Part shown: piece by piece, positions 53,405-61,928 of the stretch
How positions within the stretch are numbered: position 1 is the first letter of the stretch
Layout: each line of letters opens with the position of its first letter
Assembly (NCBI RefSeq): GCF_007795095.1
Contig: NZ_CP042218.1
Coordinates: 1,302,001 to 1,366,000 of the forward strand
Reading direction: 5' to 3'
Length of the DNA: 64,000 nucleotides
Source of the DNA: Luteimonas granuli
Lineage (GTDB): Bacteria > Pseudomonadota > Gammaproteobacteria > Xanthomonadales > Xanthomonadaceae
Made by a program: the position numbers and the translations under genes
The notes under the pieces: model-generated
Seen by the model: the letters and a program-made list of their open reading frames with translations, nothing else
Told to the model about the DNA's origin: nothing
Database searches by the model: none

Positions 53405-54184
53405 TCACCCCTCCGGAAGCACCGCCCGGAAACCCGCGCGCCGCACGTCGGCCAGCGCCGCCGCGACGATCTCCACGCTGCGGCCGTGCGGCGCGCCTTC
53501 GTGGAGCAGGACGATGGCGCCCGGGGCGAGGTCGCGGGCGATGCGTGCGGTGACGCGCGCGGGATCGGATTCGACGGCGTCGTAGCCGCGCGCGCTCCAG
53601 CCCAGCCGCGCCAGTCCGGCCTCGCGCAGCGGCGCGTGCACGAAGGGATTGGCGTGGCCGACGACGGGGCGGAACCAGCGCGGCGGAGTGCCGGTGATGT
53701 CGGCCAACGTGCGCTGGCAGTCGAGGATCTCGCGGCGCATCGCGCCCGGCCCCAGCGCCCAGAAGCGCGCCTGGGGATGGGTCTGGCTGTGGTTGCCGAT
53801 GCCGTGGCCACGCGCGGCGATCTCCCGCGTAAGCTCCGGCCGCGCCCGAGCGCGCGCGCCGACCAGGAAGAAGGTGGCCCTGGCGCCGTGGGCATCGAGC
53901 AGGTCGAGGATGGCCGCGGTGTCGTCGGACGGGCCGTCGTCGATCGTGAGCCAGACCTCCGGGTGCGCCGCCGGAAAACGCGTCGCCACCGGCCCGAACA
54001 GCCGCGAGTCCGGGCGCAGGGTGCCCCACACGAAGCCCAGGTGCACGGCCAGCAGCAGCGCCAGGCCCCAAGGCCAGCCCAGCCACCACCACGCCGCGGC
54101 GACGGCGGCATGCAGGGCCAGCGCGGCCCAGGCCCAGGCATGGGGATGGCGCGGGATGGCGTGGAGCGGGGATGACTGCGGCAT
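53405..54184 (-). CDS. Membrane-anchored polysaccharide deacetylase (NodB domain)
   Basis: The 259-aa protein has one or two N-terminal helices (about 16-55) and then a NodB deacetylase domain. Its motifs are TIDDGPSDDT (D82/D83), HSQTHP (metal ligands H132 and H136), RWFRPVVGH and LLHEGAPHG. Such enzymes remove N-acetyl groups from peptidoglycan, chitin-like or surface polysaccharides on the periplasmic side. A lipid-linked sugar substrate is also possible for this short membrane-bound type. The start is the ATG at 54184. It is divergent from the Grx4 gene. Confidence 0.87.
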   Translation of the reverse strand: MPQSSPLHAIPRHPHAWAWAALALHAAVAAAWWWLGWPWGLALLLAVHLGFVWGTLRPDSRLFGPVATRFPAAHPEVWLTIDDGPSDDTAAILDLLDAHGARATFFLVGARARARPELTREIAARGHGIGNHSQTHPQARFWALGPGAMRREILDCQRTLADITGTPPRWFRPVVGHANPFVHAPLREAGLARLGWSARGYDAVESDPARVTARIARDLAPGAIVLLHEGAPHGRSVEIVAAALADVRRAGFRAVLPEG

Positions 54185-54268
54185 GGCCCGCGAATGATGC
54201 CAGTCAAGGCCGTCGCAGGGCGCGGGGGAGTACCCTAGGCGGCCCCACACAACACCGCGGTGCCCGCC

Positions 54269-55195
54269 ATGTCCCTCACGCCCGAACTCCGCCAGCGCAT
54301 CGACGAACTGCTCCAGGCCAACCGCGTCGTGCTGTTCATGAAGGGCGACCCGCGGGCGCCGCAGTGCGGTTTCTCGGCCAAGGCGGTGGCCGCGCTGTCG
54401 TCGCTCGAGGTGCCCTATGCGCACGTCAACGTGCTCGCCGACGGCGAGATCCGCGAGGGCATCAAGGCCTACGGCAACTGGCCGACCATCCCGCAGCTGT
54501 ACATCGGCGGCGAACTCGTGGGCGGCAGCGACATCATCGAGCAGATGGCCGGCTCCGGCGAGCTGCACGCGGCGCTCGGGCTGCCGCCGCCGGACCGCAC
54601 GCCGCCGGCCATCACGGTCACGCCCGCGGCCGTGCCGGTGCTGCGCAAGGCGCTGGACGACGCCGGCGGCGACCTGGTGGTGAAGGTCGACATCGACCCG
54701 CGCTTCCGCACCCGCCTTGCGCTGGCCACGCGCGATCCGAGCGCGCTCACCGTCGACTGCGGCGGCATCGCGGTGCAGGTGGACGTGTCCGCGGCGCGGC
54801 GCGCCGACAACCTGGTGATCGACTGGGCGGACGATTCCCGCGGCAAGGGCCTTGTCGTGGAAAACCCGAACGCCCCGCCGGCGGTGCGCGCGCTGGCGCC
54901 GGTGGATGCGCAGGCCCGCTGTGCGAAGGGCGAGGTGCGCCTGGTCGACGTGCGTCCGGCCGAGGAGCGTGCGCAGGCCGAAGTGCCGGTGCCGCATTCG
55001 ACGCTCGACGCCGGTCCGGGCGCCATCGAAGGCCTGCCGAAGGACACACCGCTGGCCTTCCTCTGCCATCACGGCGACCGCAGCGCGCAGGCGGCGGAAC
55101 ATTTCCGCCAGCTCGGCTTCCGCGCGGTCTACAACGTGGAAGGCGGCATCGACGCCTGGGCGGAACACGTGGACGGGAGCATTCCGCGGTACTGA
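54269..55195 (+). CDS. Grx4-type monothiol glutaredoxin fused to a rhodanese domain
   Basis: The 308-aa protein has three parts: a monothiol glutaredoxin (1-105, active C33 in PQCGFS, with WPTIPQLYI and GGSDII), a middle domain (113-205) resembling the A-type iron-sulfur carrier fold but without the usual CxC end, and a rhodanese domain (215-308, LVDVRPAEER, active C266 in LCHHGDRS). Grx4 proteins bind [2Fe-2S] clusters with glutathione and deliver them. The rhodanese could add sulfur or persulfide handling. The ATG at 54269 was chosen over a GTG 9 bp upstream. A strong REP palindrome follows. Confidence 0.9.
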   Translation: MSLTPELRQRIDELLQANRVVLFMKGDPRAPQCGFSAKAVAALSSLEVPYAHVNVLADGEIREGIKAYGNWPTIPQLYIGGELVGGSDIIEQMAGSGELHAALGLPPPDRTPPAITVTPAAVPVLRKALDDAGGDLVVKVDIDPRFRTRLALATRDPSALTVDCGGIAVQVDVSAARRADNLVIDWADDSRGKGLVVENPNAPPAVRALAPVDAQARCAKGEVRLVDVRPAEERAQAEVPVPHSTLDAGPGAIEGLPKDTPLAFLCHHGDRSAQAAEHFRQLGFRAVYNVEGGIDAWAEHVDGSIPRY

Positions 55196-55219
55196 GGCCG
55201 GCCCCCGCCGGAACTCTCC

Positions 55220-55286
55220 TGTAGGAGCAGCTACAGCTGCGACCGCTTCTCGGCAAGAACGGGTCGCAGCTGTAGCTGCTCCTACA
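55220..55286. repeat. REP palindrome (GTAGGAGC type)
   Basis: Two 25-nt arms (55220-55244 and 55262-55286) pair perfectly around a 17-nt loop. The TGTAGGAGCAGC start is the signature of extragenic palindromes in this bacterial group. It lies between convergent genes, 25 bp after the Grx4 stop, and probably also acts as a transcription end. Confidence 0.9.
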
Positions 55287-55307
55287 TCGGAGGGGACGCG
55301 TGCGGGG

Positions 55308-55865
55308 CTAGAACCCGCCGCCTGCGTCGAGCCAGGCCTGTTCATCGGCGGTGCTGACGCGGCCCAGGGCGCGGTTGCGATGGGGGAAACGGCCGAAGCG
55401 TTCGATGACTTCGTGGTGCTGGATCGCGTAGTCGAGGGCGTCGCCGCCGAGCTCGCGCATCAGGGCGACGGCCTGTTCCTGGTCCAGCAGGTCCTCGGAG
55501 TGCTCGAAGGGCAGGTAGCAGAACATGCGCAGCGCCGGCTCGACCTCCTGGTCGAGACCGGCCTCCAGCATGCGCCGGGCGTAGTGCAGGGCCAGCGGAT
55601 CGGTCGCATAGGCGTGGGCGCTGTCGCGGAAGAGGTTGCGCGGGACCTGGTCGAGCAGGATCAGCAGGGCCAGGGCGCCTTCGGCCTCGTCCATCCAGGA
55701 CTCCAGCCCGCGGCGGGCGGCGGCGAAGTGCGCGGCCTCCAGGAAGCCGCGGACCTCGTCGTCGAAGGCGGCGCCGCCGCCGAACCAGCGGGCGTAGCCG
55801 GCCGCGCGCCAGAAGCCGACCACCTCGCCCGCGGTGGGCAGGGGCAGCGCATCGGCGGCCTTCAT
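55308..55865 (-). CDS. DUF924 family protein
   Basis: The 185-aa soluble helical protein matches DUF924, a TPR-like fold of unknown function. Family marks are VVGFWRAAG, the central LLDQVPRNLFRDSAHAYATD, FCYLPFEHSED and GRFPHRNRALGR. The ATG at 55865 overlaps the stop of the AMP nucleosidase gene by 4 nt, so both are translated together. No biochemical role is established. Confidence 0.92.
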   Translation of the reverse strand: MKAADALPLPTAGEVVGFWRAAGYARWFGGGAAFDDEVRGFLEAAHFAAARRGLESWMDEAEGALALLILLDQVPRNLFRDSAHAYATDPLALHYARRMLEAGLDQEVEPALRMFCYLPFEHSEDLLDQEQAVALMRELGGDALDYAIQHHEVIERFGRFPHRNRALGRVSTADEQAWLDAGGGF

Positions 55866-56638
55866 TCGTCGAACCTCAGGTGGCGCACGGACTTGCCGTG
55901 GCGGCGGATCAGGCGCAGCGCCTCGATGCCCACCTGGATGTGGCCTTCGACGAAGCGCGTGCTCACCTGGGCGTCCGACGCTTCCGTCTTCACACCCTCG
56001 GGGATCATCGGCTGGTCGCTCACGAGCAGCAGCGCGCCGCTGGGGATGCGGTTGGCGAAGCCGGCGGCGAAGACGGTGGCGGTTTCCATGTCGATGGCCA
56101 TGCAGCGCATGCTGCGCAGCCGCTCCTTGAACGCGGCGTCGTGCTCCCAGACCCGGCGGTTGGTGGTGTAGACCGTGCCCGTCCAGTAGTCGAGGCCGGC
56201 GTCGCGGATCGAGGTCGAGACCGCGCGCTGCAGGGCGAAGGCCGGCAGCGCCGGGACCTGCGGCGGCAGGTAGTCGTCGCTGGTGCCCTCGCCGCGGATG
56301 GCGGCGATGGGCAGGATCAGGTCGCCGAGCTGGTTCTTCTTCTTCAGCCCGCCGCACTTGCCCAGGAACAGCACCGCCTTCGGGCAGATCGCCGAGAGCA
56401 GGTCCATGAGCGTGGCCGCGTTGGGGCTGCCCATGCCGAAGTTGATCATGGTGATGCCGTCGGCGGTGGCGCTGGGCATGGGACGGTCGGCGCCAACGAC
56501 CTGCGCGCCGGTGAGGCGCGCGAAATGGCCGAGGTATCCGCCGAAGTTGGTCAGCAGGATGTGCTCGCCGAACCCGTCGAGCGGGACGCCGGTGTAGCGC
56601 GGCAGCCAGTTCTCGACGATCTGTTCCTTTTCCTTCAT
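55862..56638 (-). CDS. amn: AMP nucleosidase
   Basis: AMP nucleosidase splits AMP into adenine and ribose 5-phosphate. At 258 aa this is the short form, which corresponds to the catalytic nucleoside-phosphorylase-like domain. Landmarks are INFGMGSPNAATLMDLL, the phosphate/nucleobase loop FLGKCGGLKKKNQLGD, the catalytic MAIDMETATVFAAGF and LLLVSDQPM. The ATG at 56638 follows GAGGAGG. It is upstream of DUF924 with a 4-nt overlap and divergent from the amidohydrolase pair. Confidence 0.9.
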   Translation of the reverse strand: MKEKEQIVENWLPRYTGVPLDGFGEHILLTNFGGYLGHFARLTGAQVVGADRPMPSATADGITMINFGMGSPNAATLMDLLSAICPKAVLFLGKCGGLKKKNQLGDLILPIAAIRGEGTSDDYLPPQVPALPAFALQRAVSTSIRDAGLDYWTGTVYTTNRRVWEHDAAFKERLRSMRCMAIDMETATVFAAGFANRIPSGALLLVSDQPMIPEGVKTEASDAQVSTRFVEGHIQVGIEALRLIRRHGKSVRHLRFDE

Positions 56639-56747
56639 CGGTCCTCCTCGTTTCCGGGATTCTGGCACGGGGGCCCCCAACCTTCCGCACATTGCCGCCG
56701 GCCCGCCGCCACGGATAGGGTGGACGATGGACCCCGGGGAGCAACTC

Positions 56748-58160
56748 ATGAGACTGAAGACACCCGCCGCGCTCGCCGCGGCGCTCGCGATCGCGCTGGC
56801 CTCGGGCTGCGCGACCACCGGCACGGCGGGCGACCGCGCCGCCACGCCGTCCGCCGGCACTGCATCCGGCTCGCCAGGCGACGCCTATCCCGGCACCTAC
56901 CAGCGCATCGCCAGTGCGCCGGTGCTGATCAGCGGCGCGACCGTGCTCGACGGCGCCGGCGCGCGCCTGGACGGCGCCGACGTGCTGATGCGCGAGGGTC
57001 GCATCGTGGCGGTGGGCCGCGGGCTCGAAGCGCCCGCCGACGCGATCCGCGTGGACGGCCGCGGCAAGTGGGTCACGCCGGGCATCGTCGACATCCACTC
57101 GCACCTGGGCGTCTACCCGAGCCCCGGCACCCGGTCGCACAGCGACGGCAACGAGATGACCTCGCCGGTCACCGCCGCGGTCTGGGCCGAGCATTCGGTG
57201 TGGCCGCAGGACCCCGGCTTCCATGCCGCGCTGGCCGGCGGCGTCACCACCCTGCAGATCCTGCCCGGCTCGGCCAACCTGGTCGGCGGCCGCGGCGTGA
57301 CGCTGAAGAACGTCACCGCCACCAGCTACCAGGCGATGAAGTTCCCCGGCGCACCGCACGGCCTGAAGATGGCCTGCGGCGAGAACCCGAAGCGCGTCTA
57401 CGGCCAGAAGGGCGGCCCGGCCACGCGCATGGGCAACGTGGCCGGCTACCGCAGCGCCTTCATCGACGCCGCCGACTACCGCGACAAGCGCGCCAAGGGC
57501 AATGGCGACAAGGCGGGCAAGCGCGACCTGAAGCTGGAGACGCTGGCCGCCGCGATGGACGGCGACATCCTCGTCCACATCCACTGCTATCGCGCCGACG
57601 AGATGATCACCATGCTCGACCTGGCCCAGGAGTTTGGCTTCAAGGTCGCGGCTTTCCACCACGGCGTGGAGGCCTACAAGATCGCCGACCGCCTCGGCCG
57701 CGATGGCGTCTGCGGCGCGCTCTGGGCCGACTGGTGGGGCTTCAAGATGGAAGCCTTCGACGGCATCCAGGAAAACGTGGCGATCGTCGACCGCGCCCCG
57801 GGTGGCTGCGCGATCGTGCACTCCGACTCCAGCGAGGGCATCCAGCGCCTGAACCAGGAGACGGCCAAGGTGATGGCCAACGCGCGCCGCGCCGGCATCG
57901 ACATCGCGCCGGAGCGCGCCATGACCTGGCTCAGCCTCAACCCGGCGAAGGCCATGGGCATCGCCGACCAGACCGGTTCGCTCGAGGCCGGCAAGATGGC
58001 CGACGTGGTGCTCTGGAACGGCAATCCCTTCAGCTCGTACGCGCTGGCGGAGAAGGTGTGGATCGACGGCGCCGCCGTGTACGACCGCAACGATCCGGCC
58101 TTGCAGCCGCGTTCGGACTTCATGCTCGGCCGCGGCCCGGCCGCCGGAGGTGCCCGATGA
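56748..58160 (+). CDS. Amidohydrolase-family lipoprotein (metal-binding)
   Basis: The 470-aa protein has a lipoprotein signal (ASGC, Cys21) and a TIM-barrel amidohydrolase. The metal motif is H117/H119 in GIVDIHSHLG, further ligand candidates are in HIHCYRADE and AAFHHG, and the C-terminal GSLEAGKMADVVLWNGNPF closes the beta-sandwich. It resembles imidazolonepropionase-like or prolidase-like exported amidohydrolases of uncertain substrate. The ATG at 56748 follows GGGGAG; an in-frame ATG at 56727 is less likely. It overlaps the next gene by 4 nt. Confidence 0.88.
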   Translation: MRLKTPAALAAALAIALASGCATTGTAGDRAATPSAGTASGSPGDAYPGTYQRIASAPVLISGATVLDGAGARLDGADVLMREGRIVAVGRGLEAPADAIRVDGRGKWVTPGIVDIHSHLGVYPSPGTRSHSDGNEMTSPVTAAVWAEHSVWPQDPGFHAALAGGVTTLQILPGSANLVGGRGVTLKNVTATSYQAMKFPGAPHGLKMACGENPKRVYGQKGGPATRMGNVAGYRSAFIDAADYRDKRAKGNGDKAGKRDLKLETLAAAMDGDILVHIHCYRADEMITMLDLAQEFGFKVAAFHHGVEAYKIADRLGRDGVCGALWADWWGFKMEAFDGIQENVAIVDRAPGGCAIVHSDSSEGIQRLNQETAKVMANARRAGIDIAPERAMTWLSLNPAKAMGIADQTGSLEAGKMADVVLWNGNPFSSYALAEKVWIDGAAVYDRNDPALQPRSDFMLGRGPAAGGAR

Positions 58161-59455
58161 ACCGCCGTGGAATCGCGCTGGCCGCGCTGCTGCTGGCCGC
58201 CGCGGGCGCGCAGGCCCAGGACCTGCTGATCCGCAACGCCACCGTGCACACCGCCACCGAGCGCGGCACCCTGCAGGGCGCCGACGTGCTGGTGCGCAAC
58301 GGCCGCATCGCGGCCGTCGACAGCGGCTTGGACGCCGGCGGCGCGACGGTGGTCGATGCCGAAGGCCGCCCGGTCACGCCGGCGCTGTTCGGCGGGATCA
58401 CCGGCATCGGCATCGAAGAGGTCTCGGGCGAAAGCGCGACCACCGACGGCACCCTGGCGCTCGGCGCCAACGCGCACGAGATGACCGTGCGCCCGGAGTT
58501 CGACGTCACCCTGGCCTGGAACCCCGACTCGCTGCTGCTGCCGGTGGCGCGGGTGGAGGGCATCGGCTTCACCCTGCTGTCGGCCGGCACCGGCGCCGGC
58601 GGCTCGATCGTCGGCGGCCAGGGCGCGGTGATGCGTCTGGACGGCGGCGACCAGCCGGCCGGGCCGAAGCTGCTGTTCGTCGACCTTGGCAGCCGCGCCG
58701 CCAATCTGAGCGGCGGCTCGCGGGCGGCGCAGTGGATGCTGCTCGACCAGCTGGTGGACGAGGCCCGCGGGCGCATCGCCGCCGACGCGCGCGTGGCCCT
58801 GCTGACGCCGGCCGGCCGCGCCACCCTGCAGCGCCATCTCGGCGGCGATCGCCCGCTGGTGGTGGCCGTGGAGCGCGCCGCCGACATCCGCCAGCTCCTG
58901 CGCTGGTCGAAGAAGCAGGGCGTGCGTGTGGCGGTGCGCGGCGGCAGCGAAGCCTGGCGCGTCGCCGGCGAGCTCGCCGCGGCCAAGGTACCGGTGTTCG
59001 TGGACCCGCTCGACAACCTGCCCGGCGACTTCGACCGCATCCACGCCAGCCTGCGCAACGCCGCATTGCTGCGCGCGGCAGGCGTGGAGGTCGGCTTCAC
59101 CCAGGCCGGCGACTCCTCGCACAATGCGCGCAAGCTGCGCCAGCTGGCCGGCAACGCCGTGGCCCACGGCCTGTCCTGGGAGGACGCGCTGGCGGGCCTG
59201 ACCCGGGTGCCGGCACGCGTGTTCGGCGTCGACGGCGAGATCGGCGCCATCGCGCCGGGGCTGCGCGCCGACCTGGTGCTGTGGGACGGCGACCCGCTCG
59301 ACGTCGCCAGCCTGGCCCACCGGGTGTGGTTCGACGGCCGCGCGGTGGACATGCGTTCGCGCCAGACCGAACTGCGCGACCGCTACCTGCGCGCCGAGCC
59401 CGACGCCGCCCGCGGCGAGCTGCCGCGCGCCTGGCCGGCCGCCGGCGGCCGCTGA
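58157..59455 (+). CDS. Amidohydrolase-like exported protein lacking the HxH metal motif
   Basis: The 432-aa protein has a signal peptide (cleaved after AGAQA, residue 20). It keeps the family's overall frame: an N-terminal beta part (LLIRNATVHT..GADVLVRNGRIAAV), a barrel and the C-terminal GAIAPGLRADLVLWDGDPL. The strand that should carry HxH reads PALFGGITG (75-83), so metal binding at that site is lost. It is probably a non-catalytic or altered partner of the preceding amidohydrolase, to which it is coupled by ATGA. Confidence 0.85.
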   Translation: MNRRGIALAALLLAAAGAQAQDLLIRNATVHTATERGTLQGADVLVRNGRIAAVDSGLDAGGATVVDAEGRPVTPALFGGITGIGIEEVSGESATTDGTLALGANAHEMTVRPEFDVTLAWNPDSLLLPVARVEGIGFTLLSAGTGAGGSIVGGQGAVMRLDGGDQPAGPKLLFVDLGSRAANLSGGSRAAQWMLLDQLVDEARGRIAADARVALLTPAGRATLQRHLGGDRPLVVAVERAADIRQLLRWSKKQGVRVAVRGGSEAWRVAGELAAAKVPVFVDPLDNLPGDFDRIHASLRNAALLRAAGVEVGFTQAGDSSHNARKLRQLAGNAVAHGLSWEDALAGLTRVPARVFGVDGEIGAIAPGLRADLVLWDGDPLDVASLAHRVWFDGRAVDMRSRQTELRDRYLRAEPDAARGELPRAWPAAGGR

Positions 59456-59567
59456 CGGCGGCTCCTTCCGCCGCCGCGGCACGGTCCGCGGCGGCGATTG
59501 ACCGGGGTCAATACCCCGGCTCCGGTTCCGGCCAATGATCCTCCCCGGTCCCCTGGGGAGAACTGCA

Positions 59568-59738
59568 ATGCATCCTGTCCTGGTCGAACTCCTTGCCCGT
59601 CCCGTGGGCTGGCTGCTGATCGCCGGCACACTGATCATGGTCGGCATCGGCATCGGCGTGCCCCTGTTCATCCGCAGCCGCGAACGGGCGGAGGCCGCCG
59701 AGGCCGCGCGCAGGGACGCGGCCGCACGACAATCCTGA
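59568..59738 (+). CDS. Small single-helix membrane protein (DUF3149-like)
   Basis: This 56-aa protein has one membrane helix (about residues 12-37, PVGWLLIAGTLIMVGIGIG) and a charged Arg/Glu/Ala tail. Size and layout recall DUF3149 proteins, but I hold that assignment loosely. A clear GGGGAG ribosome binding site sits 7 bp before the ATG at 59568. It stands alone between the amidohydrolase pair and the DegV gene. Confidence 0.7.
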   Translation: MHPVLVELLARPVGWLLIAGTLIMVGIGIGVPLFIRSRERAEAAEAARRDAAARQS

Positions 59739-59869
59739 CGGCCGTTCGCGCCGGATCCTGATCGCCCTTCCGGACCGGAACCGGCGCTCCTCCACTCCCG
59801 GAATGTGACCGATACCGCATCTCCGTGCGAGGATCGGGGCCTGCCGGCCCGCCCTGCCAAGGAGATTCC

Positions 59870-60811
59870 ATGCGCATCGGTCTCGTCGTCGATTCCGCCT
59901 GTGACCTGCCGGCCGGGTTCTTCGAGCGCGAACAGGTCGACATCCTGCCGATCACCGTCCGCGTCGGCGACGCGGTCCAGGTCGACCACCGGGACGAGGC
60001 GCAGACGCTCGCCTTCCTCGAGTCCCACATCGCCGAGCGCGGCGCCAGCGCCGAGACCATCCCGTTCACGCCCGAGCAGATCCGCGACCTGTTCCTCGAA
60101 CGTCTGGTGGTCGACTACGACTACGTCTTCTGCATGACCATCACCGGATCGCGCAGCCCGATCTTCGCCAACGCGGAGAAGGCGAGCTACATGATCCTCA
60201 ACGACTACAAGCAGCCGCGCGCGGCCGCCGGCAACAGCACGCCGTTCGCGCTGCGCGTGATCGACACCCGGAACCTGTTCTGCGCCCAGGGCATCCTGCC
60301 GGTCGAGGCCGCGCGGATGCGGGCCGCCGGCGAGCAGCCGCTGAACATCCGCACGCGCCTGGAGGAGCTCGCCCGGCACACCTACGGCTACCTGGTGCCG
60401 CGCGACCTGTACTACATCCGCAACCGCGCGCGCGCCAAGGGCGACCGCAGCATCAGCCTGCTGAGCGCCGCGCTGGGCACGGCGCTGGACATCAAGCCGG
60501 TGCTGCGCGGCTTCCGCGGCGAGACCGGCCCGGTGGCCAGGATCAAGGGCTTCGAGCCCGCGGTCGAGACGATGTTCGACTTCGCGACGCGGCGCGTGCA
60601 GGCCGGCCTGCTGACCCCGACCGTCACCCTCTGCTATGGCGGCCACCTCGACGAAATGCGCGCCCTGCCCGGCCATGAGCGCCTGCGCGACGCCTGCGCC
60701 GACCGCAACATCGAGGTGTTCGAGAGCGTGATGAGCACCACCGGCATGGTCAACGTCGGCCGGGGCGCGGTGGTGGTGGGTTTCGCCGCGGAGGAACACG
60801 CGTTCGAATGA
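59870..60811 (+). CDS. DegV family fatty-acid-binding protein
   Basis: This 313-aa protein is of the DegV fold. It has the N-terminal IGLVVDSACDLPAGF, the TITGSRSPIFANAEKAS loop, which holds the fatty-acid carboxylate, and a C-terminal half with GRGAVVVGF. DegV/FakB proteins bind fatty acids for phosphorylation by a FakA kinase in Gram-positives; in proteobacteria the role is unclear and no fakA is in the window. The ATG at 59870 has AAGGAG 8 bp upstream. Confidence 0.9.
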   Translation: MRIGLVVDSACDLPAGFFEREQVDILPITVRVGDAVQVDHRDEAQTLAFLESHIAERGASAETIPFTPEQIRDLFLERLVVDYDYVFCMTITGSRSPIFANAEKASYMILNDYKQPRAAAGNSTPFALRVIDTRNLFCAQGILPVEAARMRAAGEQPLNIRTRLEELARHTYGYLVPRDLYYIRNRARAKGDRSISLLSAALGTALDIKPVLRGFRGETGPVARIKGFEPAVETMFDFATRRVQAGLLTPTVTLCYGGHLDEMRALPGHERLRDACADRNIEVFESVMSTTGMVNVGRGAVVVGFAAEEHAFE

Positions 60812-60878
60812 TCCCGTGCAACGAGCGGTTAACGCGCTGGTATTAAGCTTCCGCCAACGCCACGCAACGGACGCCTCC

Positions 60879-61220
60879 ATGGCCACACGCTACTTCCTCG
60901 CCATCCCCGACCCGGCCTCTGCCCGCGCCGCCGGCGAGTACGCTTTCACCGCGCAGGGCGCCGAAGCGCTGGCGCTGGAACTGCAGGAGGCCCTGCGCAC
61001 CGGACGGCTGTTCGAGCGCTGGCGCGGCGCGCAGGACGAGCCCGACGAGGTCGACCCGAAGCTGGCCGCCACCGACCCCTCGGCCCGCGTCGAAGGCGTG
61101 CAGCGCGAGCGGCGGGTGGAACTGGTGGCCACCACCACCCTGCCCGGCGACGTGTTCAAGCACCGCATGCGCCTGCTCGCCGGCAGCGCGTGGGAGCTGC
61201 GCGACGTCCGTGCCGGCTGA
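60879..61220 (+). CDS. Conserved hypothetical protein
   Basis: This 113-aa soluble protein starts MATRYFLAIPDPASARAAGEY. It has no recognised motif, signal or membrane segment. An acidic middle (DEPDEVDPKLAATD) precedes a beta-rich end (RRVELVATTTLPGDVFKHRMRLL). Its end overlaps the following gene's GTG start by 11 nt, so the two are probably co-translated. An in-frame ATG at 60816 exists but is less well placed. Confidence 0.75.
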   Translation: MATRYFLAIPDPASARAAGEYAFTAQGAEALALELQEALRTGRLFERWRGAQDEPDEVDPKLAATDPSARVEGVQRERRVELVATTTLPGDVFKHRMRLLAGSAWELRDVRAG

Positions 61221-61914
61221 CGGAGGCGGCGGCACGCGGCCGCGCGCGCTGCTGGCGTGGAGCGGCGGCAAGGATGCGGCCTGGGCGCTGCACGTCCTGC
61301 GCCGGCACGGCGAGGTCGACGTGGTCGGCCTGCTGACCACGATCACCGAAGGCCGGGAGCGGGTGTCGATGCAGGGCATCCGCGTCGACGTGGTGCGCGC
61401 GCAGGCCGCCGCGGCGGGGCTGCCGCTGATCGGATCGCGGATCCCGGAGGGCTGCGACAACGCCCGCTACGAGGCCGCCTTCGCGGCCGCGCTGGACGAG
61501 GCCCGTGCGCGCTGGCCGGGGATCGATGCCATCGCCTTCGGGGACCTGCTGCTGGCCGACATCCGCGCCTGGCGCGAAGCGCTGTGCGCGCGCCTTGGAT
61601 GGCGCGCGCTGTTCCCGCTGTTCGGCGCCGACACCGCCGCGATCGCGCGCGACATGGTCGCCGGCGGGCTCGAGGCCGCCGTGTGCTGCGTGGACACGCA
61701 GCAGCTCGACGCCGGATTCGCCGGCCGCACGTTCGACGCCGCCTTCCTCGCCGACCTGCCCGCGGACGTGGACCCCTGCGGCGAGAACGGCGAGTTCCAC
61801 ACCTGCGTTTCCGCCGGGCCGATGTTCACATGGCCGCTGATGCTTCGCCGGCACGGGACGGTGATGCGGGATGAACGCTTCGTCTACACGGACTTCCGCC
61901 TGGCCGAGCGTTGA
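61210..61914 (+). CDS. PP-loop ATPase, Dph6/diphthine-ammonia ligase-like
   Basis: The 234-aa protein opens with the ATP-pyrophosphatase loop LLAWSGGKDAAWAL (SGGKD at 18-22). It continues with GLLTTITEGRERVSMQG, IAFGDLLLADIRAWRE and the C-terminal DPCGENGEFHTCV, the signature of Dph6/ATP-PP-loop amide synthetases. Bacteria lack diphthamide, so the true substrate is unknown; RNA or small-molecule amidation is possible. It starts at a GTG (61210) inside the previous gene's end. It is convergent with fghA. Confidence 0.85.
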   Translation: MPADGGGGTRPRALLAWSGGKDAAWALHVLRRHGEVDVVGLLTTITEGRERVSMQGIRVDVVRAQAAAAGLPLIGSRIPEGCDNARYEAAFAAALDEARARWPGIDAIAFGDLLLADIRAWREALCARLGWRALFPLFGADTAAIARDMVAGGLEAAVCCVDTQQLDAGFAGRTFDAAFLADLPADVDPCGENGEFHTCVSAGPMFTWPLMLRRHGTVMRDERFVYTDFRLAER

Positions 61915-61928
61915 TCCGTGGCAGTCGC

